From Spirosoma oryzae (GTDB lineage Bacteria; Bacteroidota; Bacteroidia; Cytophagales; Spirosomataceae), in the NCBI RefSeq assembly GCF_003002825.1, contig NZ_PVTE01000004.1:124001-188000 (forward strand): a stretch of DNA of 64,000 nucleotides, given 5' to 3'. Made by a program: the position numbers and the translations under genes. A model generated the notes under the pieces. It did not search any database, was not told the DNA's origin, and worked only from the letters and a program-made list of their open reading frames with translations. Below, piece by piece: positions 8,936 through 17,737 of this stretch. Position 1 is the stretch's first letter. Each line of letters starts with the position of its first letter.

Positions 8936-9075
8936 ATTATAATCCCCTCAACAGGCTTGTCAACATTTCCTAGATTTTTAATTTTCAGGTAGTATGTACC
9001 GCGAGGTAAAGCTTCGACATCGAAGGTTATCTCAAAAACACTTTGTTCAGCAGTACTAATCTGATCGAATTTTTT
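8923..9075 (-). pseudogene. Remnant resembling a type IX secretion C-terminal sorting tail
   Basis: An open stretch of 50 codons without a usable start, closed by TAA at 8923-8925 and bounded upstream by an in-frame stop at 9076-9078. It reads ITFDVEALPRGTYYLKIKN and ends VEGIIIVNK. This is the pattern of Bacteroidota Por/T9SS C-terminal domains: a 'V-LP-G-Y-L-I' strand pair with a basic final residue. The body of the protein is missing, so this is probably the relic of a secreted protein gene. It lies next to the lipoprotein gene on the same strand. Confidence 0.5.
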
Positions 9076-9167
9076 TTAGTATTAACTGTTTTTTGTTAGC
9101 ATCATTTTATCGGACTAGTAAAACGACCAGCTCCTACTAATAGGACAATCAGCACAGCAACCGTTTT

Positions 9168-9527
9168 TTATGACTCAGAACAGCTTGCTGAATAGTTAAA
9201 TAAATCAACTGGTGTCTGCGGGTAATCATACGATTTCTCGTGTGTGCAGTACGGGCCAGTACCGGGGCTATACGATTTAAAATAGTACGTACTGCCAACT
9301 TTGGCATCAGCAGGCAGGTTACCTACAGTTACACAATGATCTCTCCCGTGCCAAGTCTCACCAATATGTATTCCTTCCAATTGAACGACATAGGCGCAAT
9401 CGAAGGCTACAACAGTAGCTTTGTAACAATTCGTTGACTTCACTGTTGGCGTGCCTTCTTGACAGCCAACAAAAAGGTAGAAAGCGAATACAGAAAGCAA
9501 ACCAGTTATCCGTTTAGACGTTTTCAT
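9168..9527 (-). CDS. Small hypothetical lipoprotein
   Basis: 119 residues from the ATG at 9527, chosen because the protein then starts with a clean lipoprotein signal (MKTSKR, hydrophobic run, LFVGCQ lipobox, Cys near residue 22). Upstream in-frame codons exist but would bury the signal. The mature part is about 98 residues with several cysteines (CYKATVV, AFDCAY, DHCVTV, PYCTHE, SASCSES), suggesting disulfides in the periplasm or at the surface. Its composition is AT-richer than the surrounding core genes. Not recognised as a named family. Confidence 0.65.
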   Translation of the reverse strand: MKTSKRITGLLSVFAFYLFVGCQEGTPTVKSTNCYKATVVAFDCAYVVQLEGIHIGETWHGRDHCVTVGNLPADAKVGSTYYFKSYSPGTGPYCTHEKSYDYPQTPVDLFNYSASCSES

Positions 9528-9777
9528 AATTGCCTGATCGATTAAAAATTGTGTTTCACTCAGAATATCAAAAAAGAATAATAAACGGACATGCTCTTGA
9601 CAGGTGAGCACGCTGTTAAAAGAACGACAGTGCTTCCTAAGTATGGTTACTATTTTTTTCTTGTACAATAGACCCCATTTCAGAATGAAAAGTTGGAAAA
9701 TCTATGCTAGAAAAAAATAAATTTTTATCGATCTGATATATCAACCTGTATAAAACATCGGGACCAATCCAGAAGAG

Positions 9778-10161
9778 ATGGCGTTGAGTATTCTGGCAAA
9801 CTTCAGCAACGATGGCCCGACCGTAGCGCTCGAACGAATCGTTCACCGTATCGAAGAAACTACCATCGGTGACTTTCCGTTAAGAAAGTACTTCAACCAA
9901 CTACGGGTTTTGGCTCAATTGCGTAACTTAGGTAATCAACTCACAGAGTTAGCTATGGACAATATCACCAAGTTTTTCAGTGTCGAGAAAGACGCCGTTT
10001 ACATGGTTGGTTTTAATCAGGGAGAAATCAACGCCAAGGTAGCTTTCGTCAAAAATCTACTGAGCAAGGTTTCGTTGACAATTGAGCAAATCGCTGATAT
10101 TGCCGGGGTAACTGTTGACTTTGTCGACAACGTTCGGCAGGAAATTAAGTCAGGTGAATAA
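9778..10161 (+). pseudogene. C-terminal fragment of an Rpn-like (PD-(D/E)XK transposase-type) protein
   Basis: 127 codons from an internal ATG. The content (NPEEMALSILANF just upstream and across the start, LRKYFNQLRVLAQLRNL, and the final SLTIEQIADIAGVTVDFV) resembles the C-terminal half of about 300-residue Rpn/YhgA-like proteins common in Bacteroidota and Cyanobacteria. In those, a helical region and an HTH-like 'EIA--G--' end follow the nuclease domain. The nuclease part is absent: the same frame has a stop about 28 bases upstream, then AT-rich non-coding DNA. Probably a 5'-truncated relic; expression as a short protein cannot be excluded. Confidence 0.45.
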
Positions 10162-10170
10162 CACGCTAAT

Positions 10171-10674
10171 TCAGCCCGGATATTCCCACCACAGCATGTT
10201 CTCAAAACGGTCGAACAGGTGAAACTGGTTTTTCTCCAATACCCGTTGCGACGCTACGTTTTCCACATCGGTATCAGCCGTAACACGTAGAACGTCCGGC
10301 TGCTGAAGTACCCACTCGACTAGTCCGGCGACCATTTCGGTCATGTAGCCCTGCCGTTGCCGGGCGGGGTAGGTACCGTAGCCGATCTCTACCGTCCCAG
10401 TCTCGTCGGGCTCCCCCTTGAATTTTGCTTCGGCAACGATCTGCTGCCGCTCCTCGTCGATCGCTACCCAAATCGTGTGGTACAGCGGATCGTAGCGGGG
10501 GTCAAGCAACCGGGGAATAGTATACGCCCGAATGATGCTCAGCAACGGCTCCGTCACCACGCGGGGGCCGGTTCTCAAATGCAGCGCCTGCTCCAGCCGA
10601 TAACTGTCGGCGATATGGAGTCGCAATTCAGGAAGCGTCAGCGGGCGCAGCGTCAGGCGGGATGTACTTACCAT
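10171..10674 (-). CDS. GNAT family N-acetyltransferase (RimJ/RimL type)
   Basis: About 167 residues from the ATG at 10674 (MVSTSRLTLRPLT). A TTG at 10695 would overlap the stop of the upstream SDR gene and is an alternative. The acetyl-CoA binding stretch YPARQRQGYMTEMVAG and the end ASQRVLEKNQFHLFDRF are typical of RimJ/RimL-like GNATs, which acetylate protein N termini or small amines. It is directly downstream of an SDR gene on the same strand. Substrate unknown. Confidence 0.9.
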   Translation of the reverse strand: MVSTSRLTLRPLTLPELRLHIADSYRLEQALHLRTGPRVVTEPLLSIIRAYTIPRLLDPRYDPLYHTIWVAIDEERQQIVAEAKFKGEPDETGTVEIGYGTYPARQRQGYMTEMVAGLVEWVLQQPDVLRVTADTDVENVASQRVLEKNQFHLFDRFENMLWWEYPG

Positions 10675-10691
10675 GACCGGTGGTTCACAAA

Positions 10692-11474
10692 TCAATATTG
10701 GCCTTCACTAACACTCCACCCACCGTCGATGGTCAGGACCTGACCGGTGGTAAAGCGCGATTGATCGGACATGAAATAGACCGCTGCGCCGGACAAATCG
10801 TTGGGATGACCGATCCGTCCGCCGTCGAGGGGTTGTTTGGATGGAATGAATGCCATGATCTTATCGTCGTTGACCGCTCGCTGCGACATGGGTGTTTCGA
10901 CCAGCGACGGCACCAGCACATTGACCCGGATATTCTGACTGGCATAGTACGACGCGACCGACCGCGAAAAACCAATGACGGCTGACTTGGCGGCCGCGTA
11001 GGCATGAGTCGCGAAATAAGCCGGCGACGGCGATTGCCCCAGCACCGACCCCATGTTGAGAATGGTGCCCCCCGACTCCTGCGCCCGAAACGCGCGCACA
11101 GCTGCCTGATTCGACAGCATCATGGCTGTCAGATTGGTGTTCATCGTATACTGCCAACCCTCAAGCGTCAGTTCGTGTAGCGGACCGTCGCCAAAACGCC
11201 GGCCACTGCCGCCGGCAACGTGATACAGGCCGTCGAAACCACCGAAAATCTGCTGACACAGGCCGATCGCTTTGGACGCCGTTTGCGGATCAGCGGCATC
11301 GCCCGACATCGCCAGGCCGTTGCCATTCAGTTGTTGTTCGGCTTTTGCACCGTTTTCCGGGTTGCGACCAACGACGACGACCTGCGCACCTTCGGCCACA
11401 AATGCCTGTGCTGCTGCCAGTCCCATACCCGTTGTACCGCCAATAACTACGATCTTTCTATCTGTTAACCACAT
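10692..11474 (-). CDS. SDR family oxidoreductase
   Basis: 260 residues from the ATG at 11474, where a standard Rossmann start (KIVVIGGTTGMGLAAA) begins at once; a longer frame to 11570 would overlap the divergent gene. It shows the nucleotide-binding TGxxxGxG variant GGTTGMGL, HVAGG in place of NNAG, the catalytic region with a serine near NMGSVLG and the YAAAKSAVIG Tyr/Lys motif, and the C-terminal FTTGQVLTIDGGWS. A classical NAD(P)H-dependent reductase/dehydrogenase, probably cytoplasmic. Its substrate cannot be told; the GNAT gene follows immediately. Confidence 0.92.
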   Translation of the reverse strand: MWLTDRKIVVIGGTTGMGLAAAQAFVAEGAQVVVVGRNPENGAKAEQQLNGNGLAMSGDAADPQTASKAIGLCQQIFGGFDGLYHVAGGSGRRFGDGPLHELTLEGWQYTMNTNLTAMMLSNQAAVRAFRAQESGGTILNMGSVLGQSPSPAYFATHAYAAAKSAVIGFSRSVASYYASQNIRVNVLVPSLVETPMSQRAVNDDKIMAFIPSKQPLDGGRIGHPNDLSGAAVYFMSDQSRFTTGQVLTIDGGWSVSEGQY

Positions 11475-11568
11475 TTTATTTGCGCGCGCCGTTTGGGCTT
11501 TACCCGCAAGAAACGAAATTGCCTGTCTACTCCCAACAGGATTCGTATTCCTGGTAATCCCTTCCCGC

Positions 11569-13299
11569 ATGCGCCTTAAGACTACCTGTTTTGTTTTTCT
11601 GTTTGCTGCCGGTTCACTTTGTGCACAGCCCGCCCCAACAATCAGCTACGAGACCAGCGCCGTACATCCGCTCCTGGTGCAGTTCGAAGCAGACCGGGGT
11701 AGCCTGAACCGGTTCTACGTTATCGAAAACTCGCCTGAACGCCGGGAACGGTTCAAAAAGCTGCGGACCGACTACCTGGCTCAGTTGCAGGCGTTACCGT
11801 TCGAGCAGATGAACACCGACAGCCGGGTCGACTACCTCCTGTTTCAACGGAATCTCCGCAACGATCTGGCCAAGCTGGAACAGGAAGAAACCGAAATGAA
11901 ACAGATTCAGCCGTGGTTTCCGTTTGCCGGTACACTCTATACGCTCGAAAAAGAACGTCGACGCGGGAAAGTACTCGACGCCCGGCAGGTAGCCGCCGAT
12001 CTGACCGCGTTGTCGGCACAGGTCGAAGCGGCCCATCGGCAGGTCGAAAAGCTGGGACCGATTGACCCAGCCATTGCCCGCCGGGCTAACCGGACGGCAG
12101 TTGGGCTGAAAACGGCCCTCGAATCGGTGTTCAATTTTTACAACGAATACGATCCGCAGTTTACGTGGTGGGTACCGCAGCCGTTCCAGCGAGCCGACAG
12201 TTTGCTATCCAATTATGCCGCCCTGTTTGGTCGGCGGGCCAAGCGCAGTTCCGGGGCCAAGACCGACAGCAGTGGTATCGTCGGTACAGCCGTCGGACGC
12301 GATGAACTGGTGCGGCAACTTCAGTACGAACTCATCCCCTACTCACCCGACGAGCTGATTCAGATTGCCAACCGCGAATTTGCCTGGTGCGACCGGGAGT
12401 TACTGAAAGCATCGCGCGAGATGGGTTTCGGCGACAACTGGAAAGCCGCGCAGGAGAAGGTAAAGAACAGCTATGTCGCACCCGGCCATCAGCCCGAACT
12501 GATTTTGCGGCTTTATAACGAATCGATTGATTTTCTGAAGAAGAACGACCTTATCACCATTCCACCAGTGGCCGAAGAAACGTGGCGCATGAGCATGATG
12601 TCGCCCGAAAGGCAGCGGGTCAATCCGTTTTTTCTGGGTGGCGAAGAAATCATCATCTCCTACCCGACCGGTAGCATGAGCGAAGCCGACAAACTGATGA
12701 GTATGCGCGGCAACAACCCGCATTTTTCGCGTTCGACGGTTCACCACGAACTGATTGCGGGCCACCACCTGGAGTTTTTTATGAATAACCGTTACAAGAC
12801 CTACCGTAATTTCGACACGCCGTTCTGGGTCGAAGGGTGGTCGCTGTACTGGGAAATGCTGCTGTGGGATAAAGGCTTTCCGCAGTCGCCGGAAGACCGG
12901 ATCGGGATGCTGTTCTGGCGGATGCACCGCTGCGCCCGCATCATTTTCTCGCTTAATTACCACCTCGGGCAATGGTCACCCCAGCAATGCATCGACTTTC
13001 TGGTCGACCGGGTGGGCTTCGAACGCGCCAATGCTGAAGGGGAAGTACGCCGGTCGTTTGTGGGCGGCTACCCACCGCTGTATCAACTGGCGTACATGAC
13101 AGGTGGCTTCCAGTTTTACGCGTTGCAAAAAGAACTGGTCGGCAGTGGTAAGATGACCAACAAGCAGTTTCACGACGCGATCATGCGGATGAATGCGCTA
13201 CCCGTCGAGATGATCCGCGCGATTCTGACCGATCAGCCGTTGCGCCGTGACTTCAAAACCAACTGGCGCTTTTACGCACTGGATGGCGCTAAAAAATAA
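11569..13299 (+). CDS. DUF885 family secreted metallopeptidase-like protein
   Basis: 576 residues from the ATG at 11569, giving a signal peptide (MRLKTTCFVFLFAAGSLCAQ). A longer frame from 11272 runs antisense through the SDR gene and is rejected. DUF885 proteins are mostly helical and carry a gluzincin-like motif, seen here as HHELIAGHHLEFF (His393-Glu394, His399-His400) followed by EGWSLYWEMLLWDKGF with the downstream glutamate. A periplasmic peptidase role is inferred from the family motif, not demonstrated. Divergent from the SDR gene with a 94-base gap; a hairpin terminator follows. Confidence 0.9.
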   Translation: MRLKTTCFVFLFAAGSLCAQPAPTISYETSAVHPLLVQFEADRGSLNRFYVIENSPERRERFKKLRTDYLAQLQALPFEQMNTDSRVDYLLFQRNLRNDLAKLEQEETEMKQIQPWFPFAGTLYTLEKERRRGKVLDARQVAADLTALSAQVEAAHRQVEKLGPIDPAIARRANRTAVGLKTALESVFNFYNEYDPQFTWWVPQPFQRADSLLSNYAALFGRRAKRSSGAKTDSSGIVGTAVGRDELVRQLQYELIPYSPDELIQIANREFAWCDRELLKASREMGFGDNWKAAQEKVKNSYVAPGHQPELILRLYNESIDFLKKNDLITIPPVAEETWRMSMMSPERQRVNPFFLGGEEIIISYPTGSMSEADKLMSMRGNNPHFSRSTVHHELIAGHHLEFFMNNRYKTYRNFDTPFWVEGWSLYWEMLLWDKGFPQSPEDRIGMLFWRMHRCARIIFSLNYHLGQWSPQQCIDFLVDRVGFERANAEGEVRRSFVGGYPPLYQLAYMTGGFQFYALQKELVGSGKMTNKQFHDAIMRMNALPVEMIRAILTDQPLRRDFKTNWRFYALDGAKK

Positions 13300-13301
13300 A
13301 A

Positions 13302-13324
13302 CCCGGCAAAGTTGCCGGGCTTAT
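13302..13324 (+). terminator. Hairpin terminator after the DUF885 gene
   Basis: CCCGGCAA/TTGCCGGG stem straight after the stop codon, preceded by an A-rich run and followed by TTATT. The T-run is short. Confidence 0.7.
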
Positions 13325-13396
13325 TCAGTAGCACTCTATCAACACGTGTGACCTTACGGCCACAATCTCTAAAGGGTCATTCAGTATGCAGGCTGG

Positions 13397-14137
13397 TTAG
13401 CCATTGACGACGATGGTGTGCGTCAGCGTATAGCCGCCGGATACACTGCCGGATACACTCGCCAGTTCGTTGGCGTAGCCATCGCCGAACACGTTATCTT
13501 TTTCGTTCAGGGTGTCCTGCGCCCCTTTGGTATAGCCATACGACTGCCCTGTGGTGTACACCGTATTCGAGATATCGTACGGAAAGGCAATCTGCGTTAC
13601 GAGCAACGACTTCCCCGACGCGTCGTAAATGTGTACGTGAACGTGGGGAGCACGACCGCTATACCAGCCGGGGAAAATCGACGTGAACGAGACGAGTCCG
13701 TTGGTATCGGTCGTCTGCCGCCCACGCAGGAAATCGACATTGGTGTAGTTCGTGCTTTGCATGCCGGTTCCACCGTATTCCGAATAGCTACCGTCTTTAT
13801 CGCAATGCCAGACGTCGACCAGCGCTCCCGACACGGCAGCGCAACTGGCGTTGGCGTTCTTGATGGTGATGTTCATCGTGAACGCGACGCCTGTTCGGTC
13901 ATCGCGGATGTCTTTCCGGACGAAGTTGGCCGGCGACTTGGTGGGAAAAGGGCCTGCCGTTTCCGAGTTGGTGACCGTACAATTACTGGCCGAACTACCG
14001 TTGGTCGATCCACCCGATGCCGTTGTCGATTCTGTCGACGTCGACGCGGGATCGACAGTGGTCTGATTACAGCTGCTGATGGCGACGATGCCCAGCAGGC
14101 TACCGAACCCGCGTTTCAAAAAGTCTTTTCGTTCCAT
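13397..14137 (-). CDS. Intradiol ring-cleavage dioxygenase-like lipoprotein
   Basis: 246 residues. The N terminus MERKDFLKRGFGSLLGIVAISSC combines a twin-basic start with a lipobox-like SSC, followed by a Ser/Thr linker. The beta-sandwich domain starts at SETAGPFPTKSP and keeps the features of the protocatechuate/catechol dioxygenase superfamily: VDVWHCDKDGSYSEY, then FPGWYSGRAPHVHVH. The two Tyr and two His of the Fe(III) site are plausibly present. Such envelope-anchored members are common in soil bacteria; their aromatic or polymer substrate is usually unknown. It stands alone, 259 bases before the divergent pnuC region. Confidence 0.88.
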   Translation of the reverse strand: MERKDFLKRGFGSLLGIVAISSCNQTTVDPASTSTESTTASGGSTNGSSASNCTVTNSETAGPFPTKSPANFVRKDIRDDRTGVAFTMNITIKNANASCAAVSGALVDVWHCDKDGSYSEYGGTGMQSTNYTNVDFLRGRQTTDTNGLVSFTSIFPGWYSGRAPHVHVHIYDASGKSLLVTQIAFPYDISNTVYTTGQSYGYTKGAQDTLNEKDNVFGDGYANELASVSGSVSGGYTLTHTIVVNG

Positions 14138-14413
14138 ACCTAACCTGCTCGTTCTGAGTACGTTTTTTTCTAATAGGATAGCGCCCTATTTATAAGCTTT
14201 CCCTCCGTCGCCCCGACTACAGACCAATCGGTCGATGCCCTGGATTCGTCGGTAAACCGGAAAGGTTACTGATTGTCTCTATTGATTAGCAGTACGTCGG
14301 CCAGACATAAAGCGTTGCAGCGCGTCGTTGCTATTCAGTTCCTGCGGTTGAAAAGTCAAACAGAACGAGTGGTAACGCGTATTTTCGCCATCAGAATCGA
14401 CTTCTTCCCCAAC

Positions 14414-15076
14414 GTGGCTACTTTCTTCGACATCCATACCATCCTGTTTACCGTCTGGGGGTATCCCATGAGTTACCTGGAGTTTTTCGGCGTGGTGTCG
14501 GGCGGCTTGGCCACCTGGCTGGCGGCACGGGCCAATGTCTGGAGCTGGCCCGTTGGCGCGGGCAGCGTGACGCTGTTTTTTTTCCTGTTCTACCAGATTC
14601 AGCTTTATCCCGACATGTTTTTGCAGGTCTTTTTTCTGATTACGAACCTGTACGGCTGGTGGCGCTGGACACACCCAAACGCCGGTGAAGCCGATAGTCA
14701 GAACGAACTCCGTATAACTCGCCTGATCGGTCGTCCGCTGATACTTACGTTGACAGGTGGACTGGTCGCTACGCTGGGGCTGGGAGCACTGGCGCAGAAC
14801 CTTCACCGGCTATTTCCGGTACTCTTCAGTCAGCCCAGCGCCTTCCCTTACCTGGACTCATTTACAACCGTCATGAGCATCATCGGTACGTTCATGATGA
14901 TCCACAAAAAGCTGGAATGCTGGTGGGTCTGGCTGATTATCGACCTCATCAGTACATACATCTATTTCGTGAAAGGGGTGAAGCTGGTCGGTATCGAATA
15001 CGCCGTTTTCTGCCTGATTGCTTTCCAGGGAGCCTGGCACTGGACCCGTGAATATCGGTCGTACCAAACAGCTTGA
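14414..15076 (+). CDS. pnuC: PnuC-type nicotinamide/vitamin transporter
   Basis: About 220 residues if the GTG at 14414 is used; in-frame codons reach back to 14273. The ATG before SYLEFFGVVSG (14468) would cut off a conserved first segment (FFDIHTILFTVWGYP), so the GTG is preferred. Seven or so membrane segments are visible, with PnuC marks: LITNLYGWWRW, WWVWLIIDLISTYIYF and the end GAWHWTREY. PnuC proteins let nicotinamide riboside or thiamine enter by facilitated diffusion coupled to phosphorylation. No TPP riboswitch was seen upstream, so the NR-type assignment is favoured but open. Confidence 0.88.
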   Translation: MATFFDIHTILFTVWGYPMSYLEFFGVVSGGLATWLAARANVWSWPVGAGSVTLFFFLFYQIQLYPDMFLQVFFLITNLYGWWRWTHPNAGEADSQNELRITRLIGRPLILTLTGGLVATLGLGALAQNLHRLFPVLFSQPSAFPYLDSFTTVMSIIGTFMMIHKKLECWWVWLIIDLISTYIYFVKGVKLVGIEYAVFCLIAFQGAWHWTREYRSYQTA

Positions 15077-15278
15077 CAGCCGGCTCACTTATAGCTGGAG
15101 TAGCCTACTCTGTCGACTAAACGGACTTATCAACTTGGTAGTCAGCTCATTATTTTATTGCTATCCGCTTTATTGTAAGAAACCACCCAAGTGTTAATGT
15201 ATGTATAATATTTATGATTAAAATAAGAATTTAAGTCTCTAACCTACTGATAACTATGAACTTAAAATTTAAGTAATA

Positions 15279-15286
15279 TAATTTTG
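15279..15286 (+). promoter_or_regulatory. -7 box upstream of the CBM48 gene
   Basis: TAATTTTG matches TAnnTTTG 27 bases before the ATG at 15313, within an AT-rich 236-base intergenic region. No convincing -33 TTG at the expected distance. Confidence 0.45.
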
Positions 15287-15312
15287 CGAAAAAACCAAAC
15301 GAAAAACCGCTT

Positions 15313-15621
15313 ATGGCAGTTGCCAAACAATTTCTAAAAAGTAAGCCTGTTGCCAAAGTAACGTTCGAGTTGCCAGCCGAGGCTGTCAATGGTGCCAAAA
15401 CGGTAGCCGTAGCCGGTGAATTCAACAACTGGGACGTAGCAGCTCAGGCGTTGAAGAAGCAAAAAGACGGTTCGTACAAAACGACGGTTGAACTGCCCGT
15501 TGGTGGTGAGTACCAGTACCGGTACATCCTCGACGGTACGAAATGGGAAAACGACTGGGCTGCCGATAAGTACGTAGCCAGCGGTGTTTCAGGAGAAGAA
15601 AATTCAGTAGTCGTTCTGTAA
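15313..15621 (+). CDS. Isoamylase early-set (CBM48/AMPK-type) domain protein
   Basis: 102 residues, essentially one glycogen-binding fold: VTFELPAE, VAVAGEFNNWD, KKQKDGSYKTTVELPVG, YQYRYILDG, WENDWAADKYV. The FNNWD and YRYILDG motifs are the sugar-contacting core of AMPK-beta/CBM48 domains. As a stand-alone cytoplasmic protein it probably binds glycogen or maltodextrins, or regulates an enzyme acting on them. No glycogen genes are nearby. It has its own promoter box and a strong terminator, so it is a single-gene unit. Confidence 0.93.
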   Translation: MAVAKQFLKSKPVAKVTFELPAEAVNGAKTVAVAGEFNNWDVAAQALKKQKDGSYKTTVELPVGGEYQYRYILDGTKWENDWAADKYVASGVSGEENSVVVL

Positions 15622-15631
15622 GAACAGTCAT

Positions 15632-15675
15632 AAAAAAAGGGTGGCTAAACAACGTTGTTTAGCCACCCTTTTTTT
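15632..15675 (+). terminator. Strong terminator after the CBM48 gene
   Basis: Stem AAGGGTGGCTAAACAAC / GTTGTTTAGCCACCCTT with a minimal loop, A-run on one side and T7 on the other; it could act in both directions. Confidence 0.92.
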
Positions 15676-15942
15676 GTTTGCTCGTTCCGAACCCTGAACG
15701 AATCAGTTAAATACACTTTCTCTTCGCGATAAAAGCAATCTCTGTCCTCTATTATTTTCAAATCGCTACCGCAACCAAAATACAATAGATACGGAGATCA
15801 CAATTTGTATATTTCTCAGAAGCACTGCACAACTTTATTTGTATTATGTAACTAAAAATAGAATCAGTTGATAAGATGCGCTAGTTAAGACTTACAAAAA
15901 TAAAAAATTAACGGAGCAGTCAGGGGAGATGGTACAAGATAA
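15676..15942. other. AT-rich non-coding spacer
   Basis: Clearly AT-richer than the flanking core genes. No ORF, clear promoter box or stable hairpin was recognised. It marks the left edge of an AT-rich patch that includes the CPBP gene. Confidence 0.5.
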
Positions 15943-16719
15943 ATGCTTAAACTGTTATTCTGCTCCAAGCCTATGTCTACTTATCAATCTGGCCGTATTC
16001 TCTTAGTTAACAGCTTACTCATTATCACGTTCAATGGGCTATTATACTGGCAACCCGTTAAAAATCTACTGACTCAACGACAAGCGGGTATTTTGATCGG
16101 GTTGGTCTTTTACGCCATTCAGTTTGCCGTTACTTACCGTTTATCGGGTTCACAGAAAACCTGGTTAATTCAGCCATTCCAAACCAAATATGTTGTATCA
16201 GCACTGGCAGCAATAGTTGTCGCACAGGGCATAACTATTTGTCTTATTGTAGGTTTGACGACATATCATCAAACAGATTCTGTTTCAAGCCAAATCACAT
16301 CCTTCTTACTCGTATTCGTTCTCAACTCGTTGCCAGGGGCCTTACTGGAAGAATGGTTATTCCGTTACTTACCTTTTCGTCTTGGTCAACAGGCAACAAA
16401 ACGATACCAACCTGTACTATACTGTTTGGGAGCGTTAGTTCTCTTTACCTTACTTCATATTCCTGCTTATCTTCTTCAATACAATCTTGGCTTAGTTGAA
16501 CTAGGTAAAGTTTTTATGATGGGTATACTTTTTATGGTAGTCTATTTATTAACCCGAAACTTAGTTTTCACCGCCTTTTTTCATGGATTAACGAATAAAC
16601 CATTGTACGTTGTTGAATCCCCCTATTACTGGTTGTACTTCTATATAAGTGTGTTAGTAGTTAGCATGTGTTGGGCAGTATTGAATCGAAAGAGACATCA
16701 CAATTCAGCTACTATATAA
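15943..16719 (+). CDS. CPBP family intramembrane glutamic endopeptidase
   Basis: 258 residues with about eight hydrophobic segments. Motif 1 of the Abi/CAAX-protease family is EEWLFR (Glu136-Glu137-x3-Arg141), motif 2 is LLHIPAYLL with a histidine, and motif 3 is FFHGLTN. These proteases act in the membrane; bacterial members include bacteriocin self-immunity proteins and regulators, but the substrate is not predictable. The start at 15943 is accepted; an ATG ten codons later (15973) is equally possible. Base composition is much AT-richer than the neighbours, suggesting recent acquisition. It stands alone. Confidence 0.88.
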   Translation: MLKLLFCSKPMSTYQSGRILLVNSLLIITFNGLLYWQPVKNLLTQRQAGILIGLVFYAIQFAVTYRLSGSQKTWLIQPFQTKYVVSALAAIVVAQGITICLIVGLTTYHQTDSVSSQITSFLLVFVLNSLPGALLEEWLFRYLPFRLGQQATKRYQPVLYCLGALVLFTLLHIPAYLLQYNLGLVELGKVFMMGILFMVVYLLTRNLVFTAFFHGLTNKPLYVVESPYYWLYFYISVLVVSMCWAVLNRKRHHNSATI

Positions 16720-16792
16720 ATGCAATTCTGCAAACCATGTGGATAAAGTAGACAATAAATAGGCCACCTTATCCACATGCTCTTTCACTGCT

Positions 16793-17734
16793 CTACACCG
16801 CAAAACTATCGGACTCAATGTAGGCGTTGATGACGGCGGTTTCACCGTCTTTGCCAGGCATTGAGTTGCCGTGTTCCATGCCGAAGATAAAGTCTTTATT
16901 CTCGGCTTTGGCTTTTTTGTACACGTGCTGAAGCACTTTCTTGTAATTAATCTCGCCCGTTGTCGGCTCCTTCCGGCCGGGGTTATCGCCGATCTGAAAA
17001 TAGGCAATTTCAGGCCATGTCCAGTCAATGTTATTGATGACGTTACCCTCGTTTTTCTGCATATGGTAGATGTCATACAGCAGCTTGCATGACGGGCTAT
17101 TGACGCCCCGGCAGATTTCGTACGTCTGATCGGAGGTGCGCAGGAACAGGTTAGGCGTATCGCTCAACGGCTCCAGCACCATAGTCAGGCCGGCGGGTTC
17201 CAGAATTTCGGCACCCCGACGCAGCGCATCGATCACGTTACCGGTCTGTACACCGATCGGTAGTCGCCGTTCGAAATCACCCGGCACCACGGTCGTCCAT
17301 TTCGCGTTGACGCGTTTCGCCGTTTCAACCGCTTTCCGGCAACCGTTCAGGAAAATATCGATGTACTCGGGTTTTCCAGCAGCCAGCGTGTTTGCGCCGT
17401 TGCCGCCTTTATCGAGTACGAAAACGCCCATCGTGATGCCGAGCCGGGCCATTTCCTTGGCCATCTTTTCCTGCTGGGCCACATCGCGCCCCATCATGCC
17501 ATTGTCTTCAAAGGCCGTGAAGCCCATGTCAGCCATGAATTTTAGCTGATCGATCGGGTCTTTACCGGCCGTATTTTCAAACATGCCGATGTGTGGGGCA
17601 TATTTGAGTTTAAAACTATGCTTCGCCAACAAAGCCGGTTGTGAATGCCAGTTCTCGGCAAGGGCTGCCCCCGTACTAACCAATGCGGTACTCGCTAATC
17701 CCGCCGTCGTTTTCACAAAGTTACGTCGTTTCAT
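16793..17734 (-). CDS. Exported TIM-barrel sugar isomerase/epimerase family protein
   Basis: 313 residues. The N terminus (MKRRNFVKTTAGLASTALVSTG) has a twin-arginine-like signal. The xylose-isomerase-like barrel follows with strand ends FTAFEDNGMMGRD, GVFVLDKG, WTTVVPGDFE, MVLEPLSD (metal-site Glu), LLYDIYHMQ (Asp/His), IAYFQIGDNPGR and FIFGMEHGNSMPG (Glu/His), resembling hydroxypyruvate-isomerase-type members. It is the last gene of a minus-strand cluster with an exported haem protein, a GMC oxidoreductase and its small subunit, so it probably acts on the oxidised (keto) sugar they produce. Confidence 0.85.
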   Translation of the reverse strand: MKRRNFVKTTAGLASTALVSTGAALAENWHSQPALLAKHSFKLKYAPHIGMFENTAGKDPIDQLKFMADMGFTAFEDNGMMGRDVAQQEKMAKEMARLGITMGVFVLDKGGNGANTLAAGKPEYIDIFLNGCRKAVETAKRVNAKWTTVVPGDFERRLPIGVQTGNVIDALRRGAEILEPAGLTMVLEPLSDTPNLFLRTSDQTYEICRGVNSPSCKLLYDIYHMQKNEGNVINNIDWTWPEIAYFQIGDNPGRKEPTTGEINYKKVLQHVYKKAKAENKDFIFGMEHGNSMPGKDGETAVINAYIESDSFAV

Positions 17735-17737
17735 ACT

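Noticed and set aside
11272..11568. N-terminal extension of the DUF885 protein by 99 codons
   Set aside because: It would lie antisense to the SDR gene and would precede, and thereby spoil, a clean signal peptide beginning at 11569.
14138..14413. Possible TPP or other riboswitch before pnuC
   Set aside because: Searched by eye for the TPP core (CTGAGA, CTGATC..GGATAATGCC) and found none.
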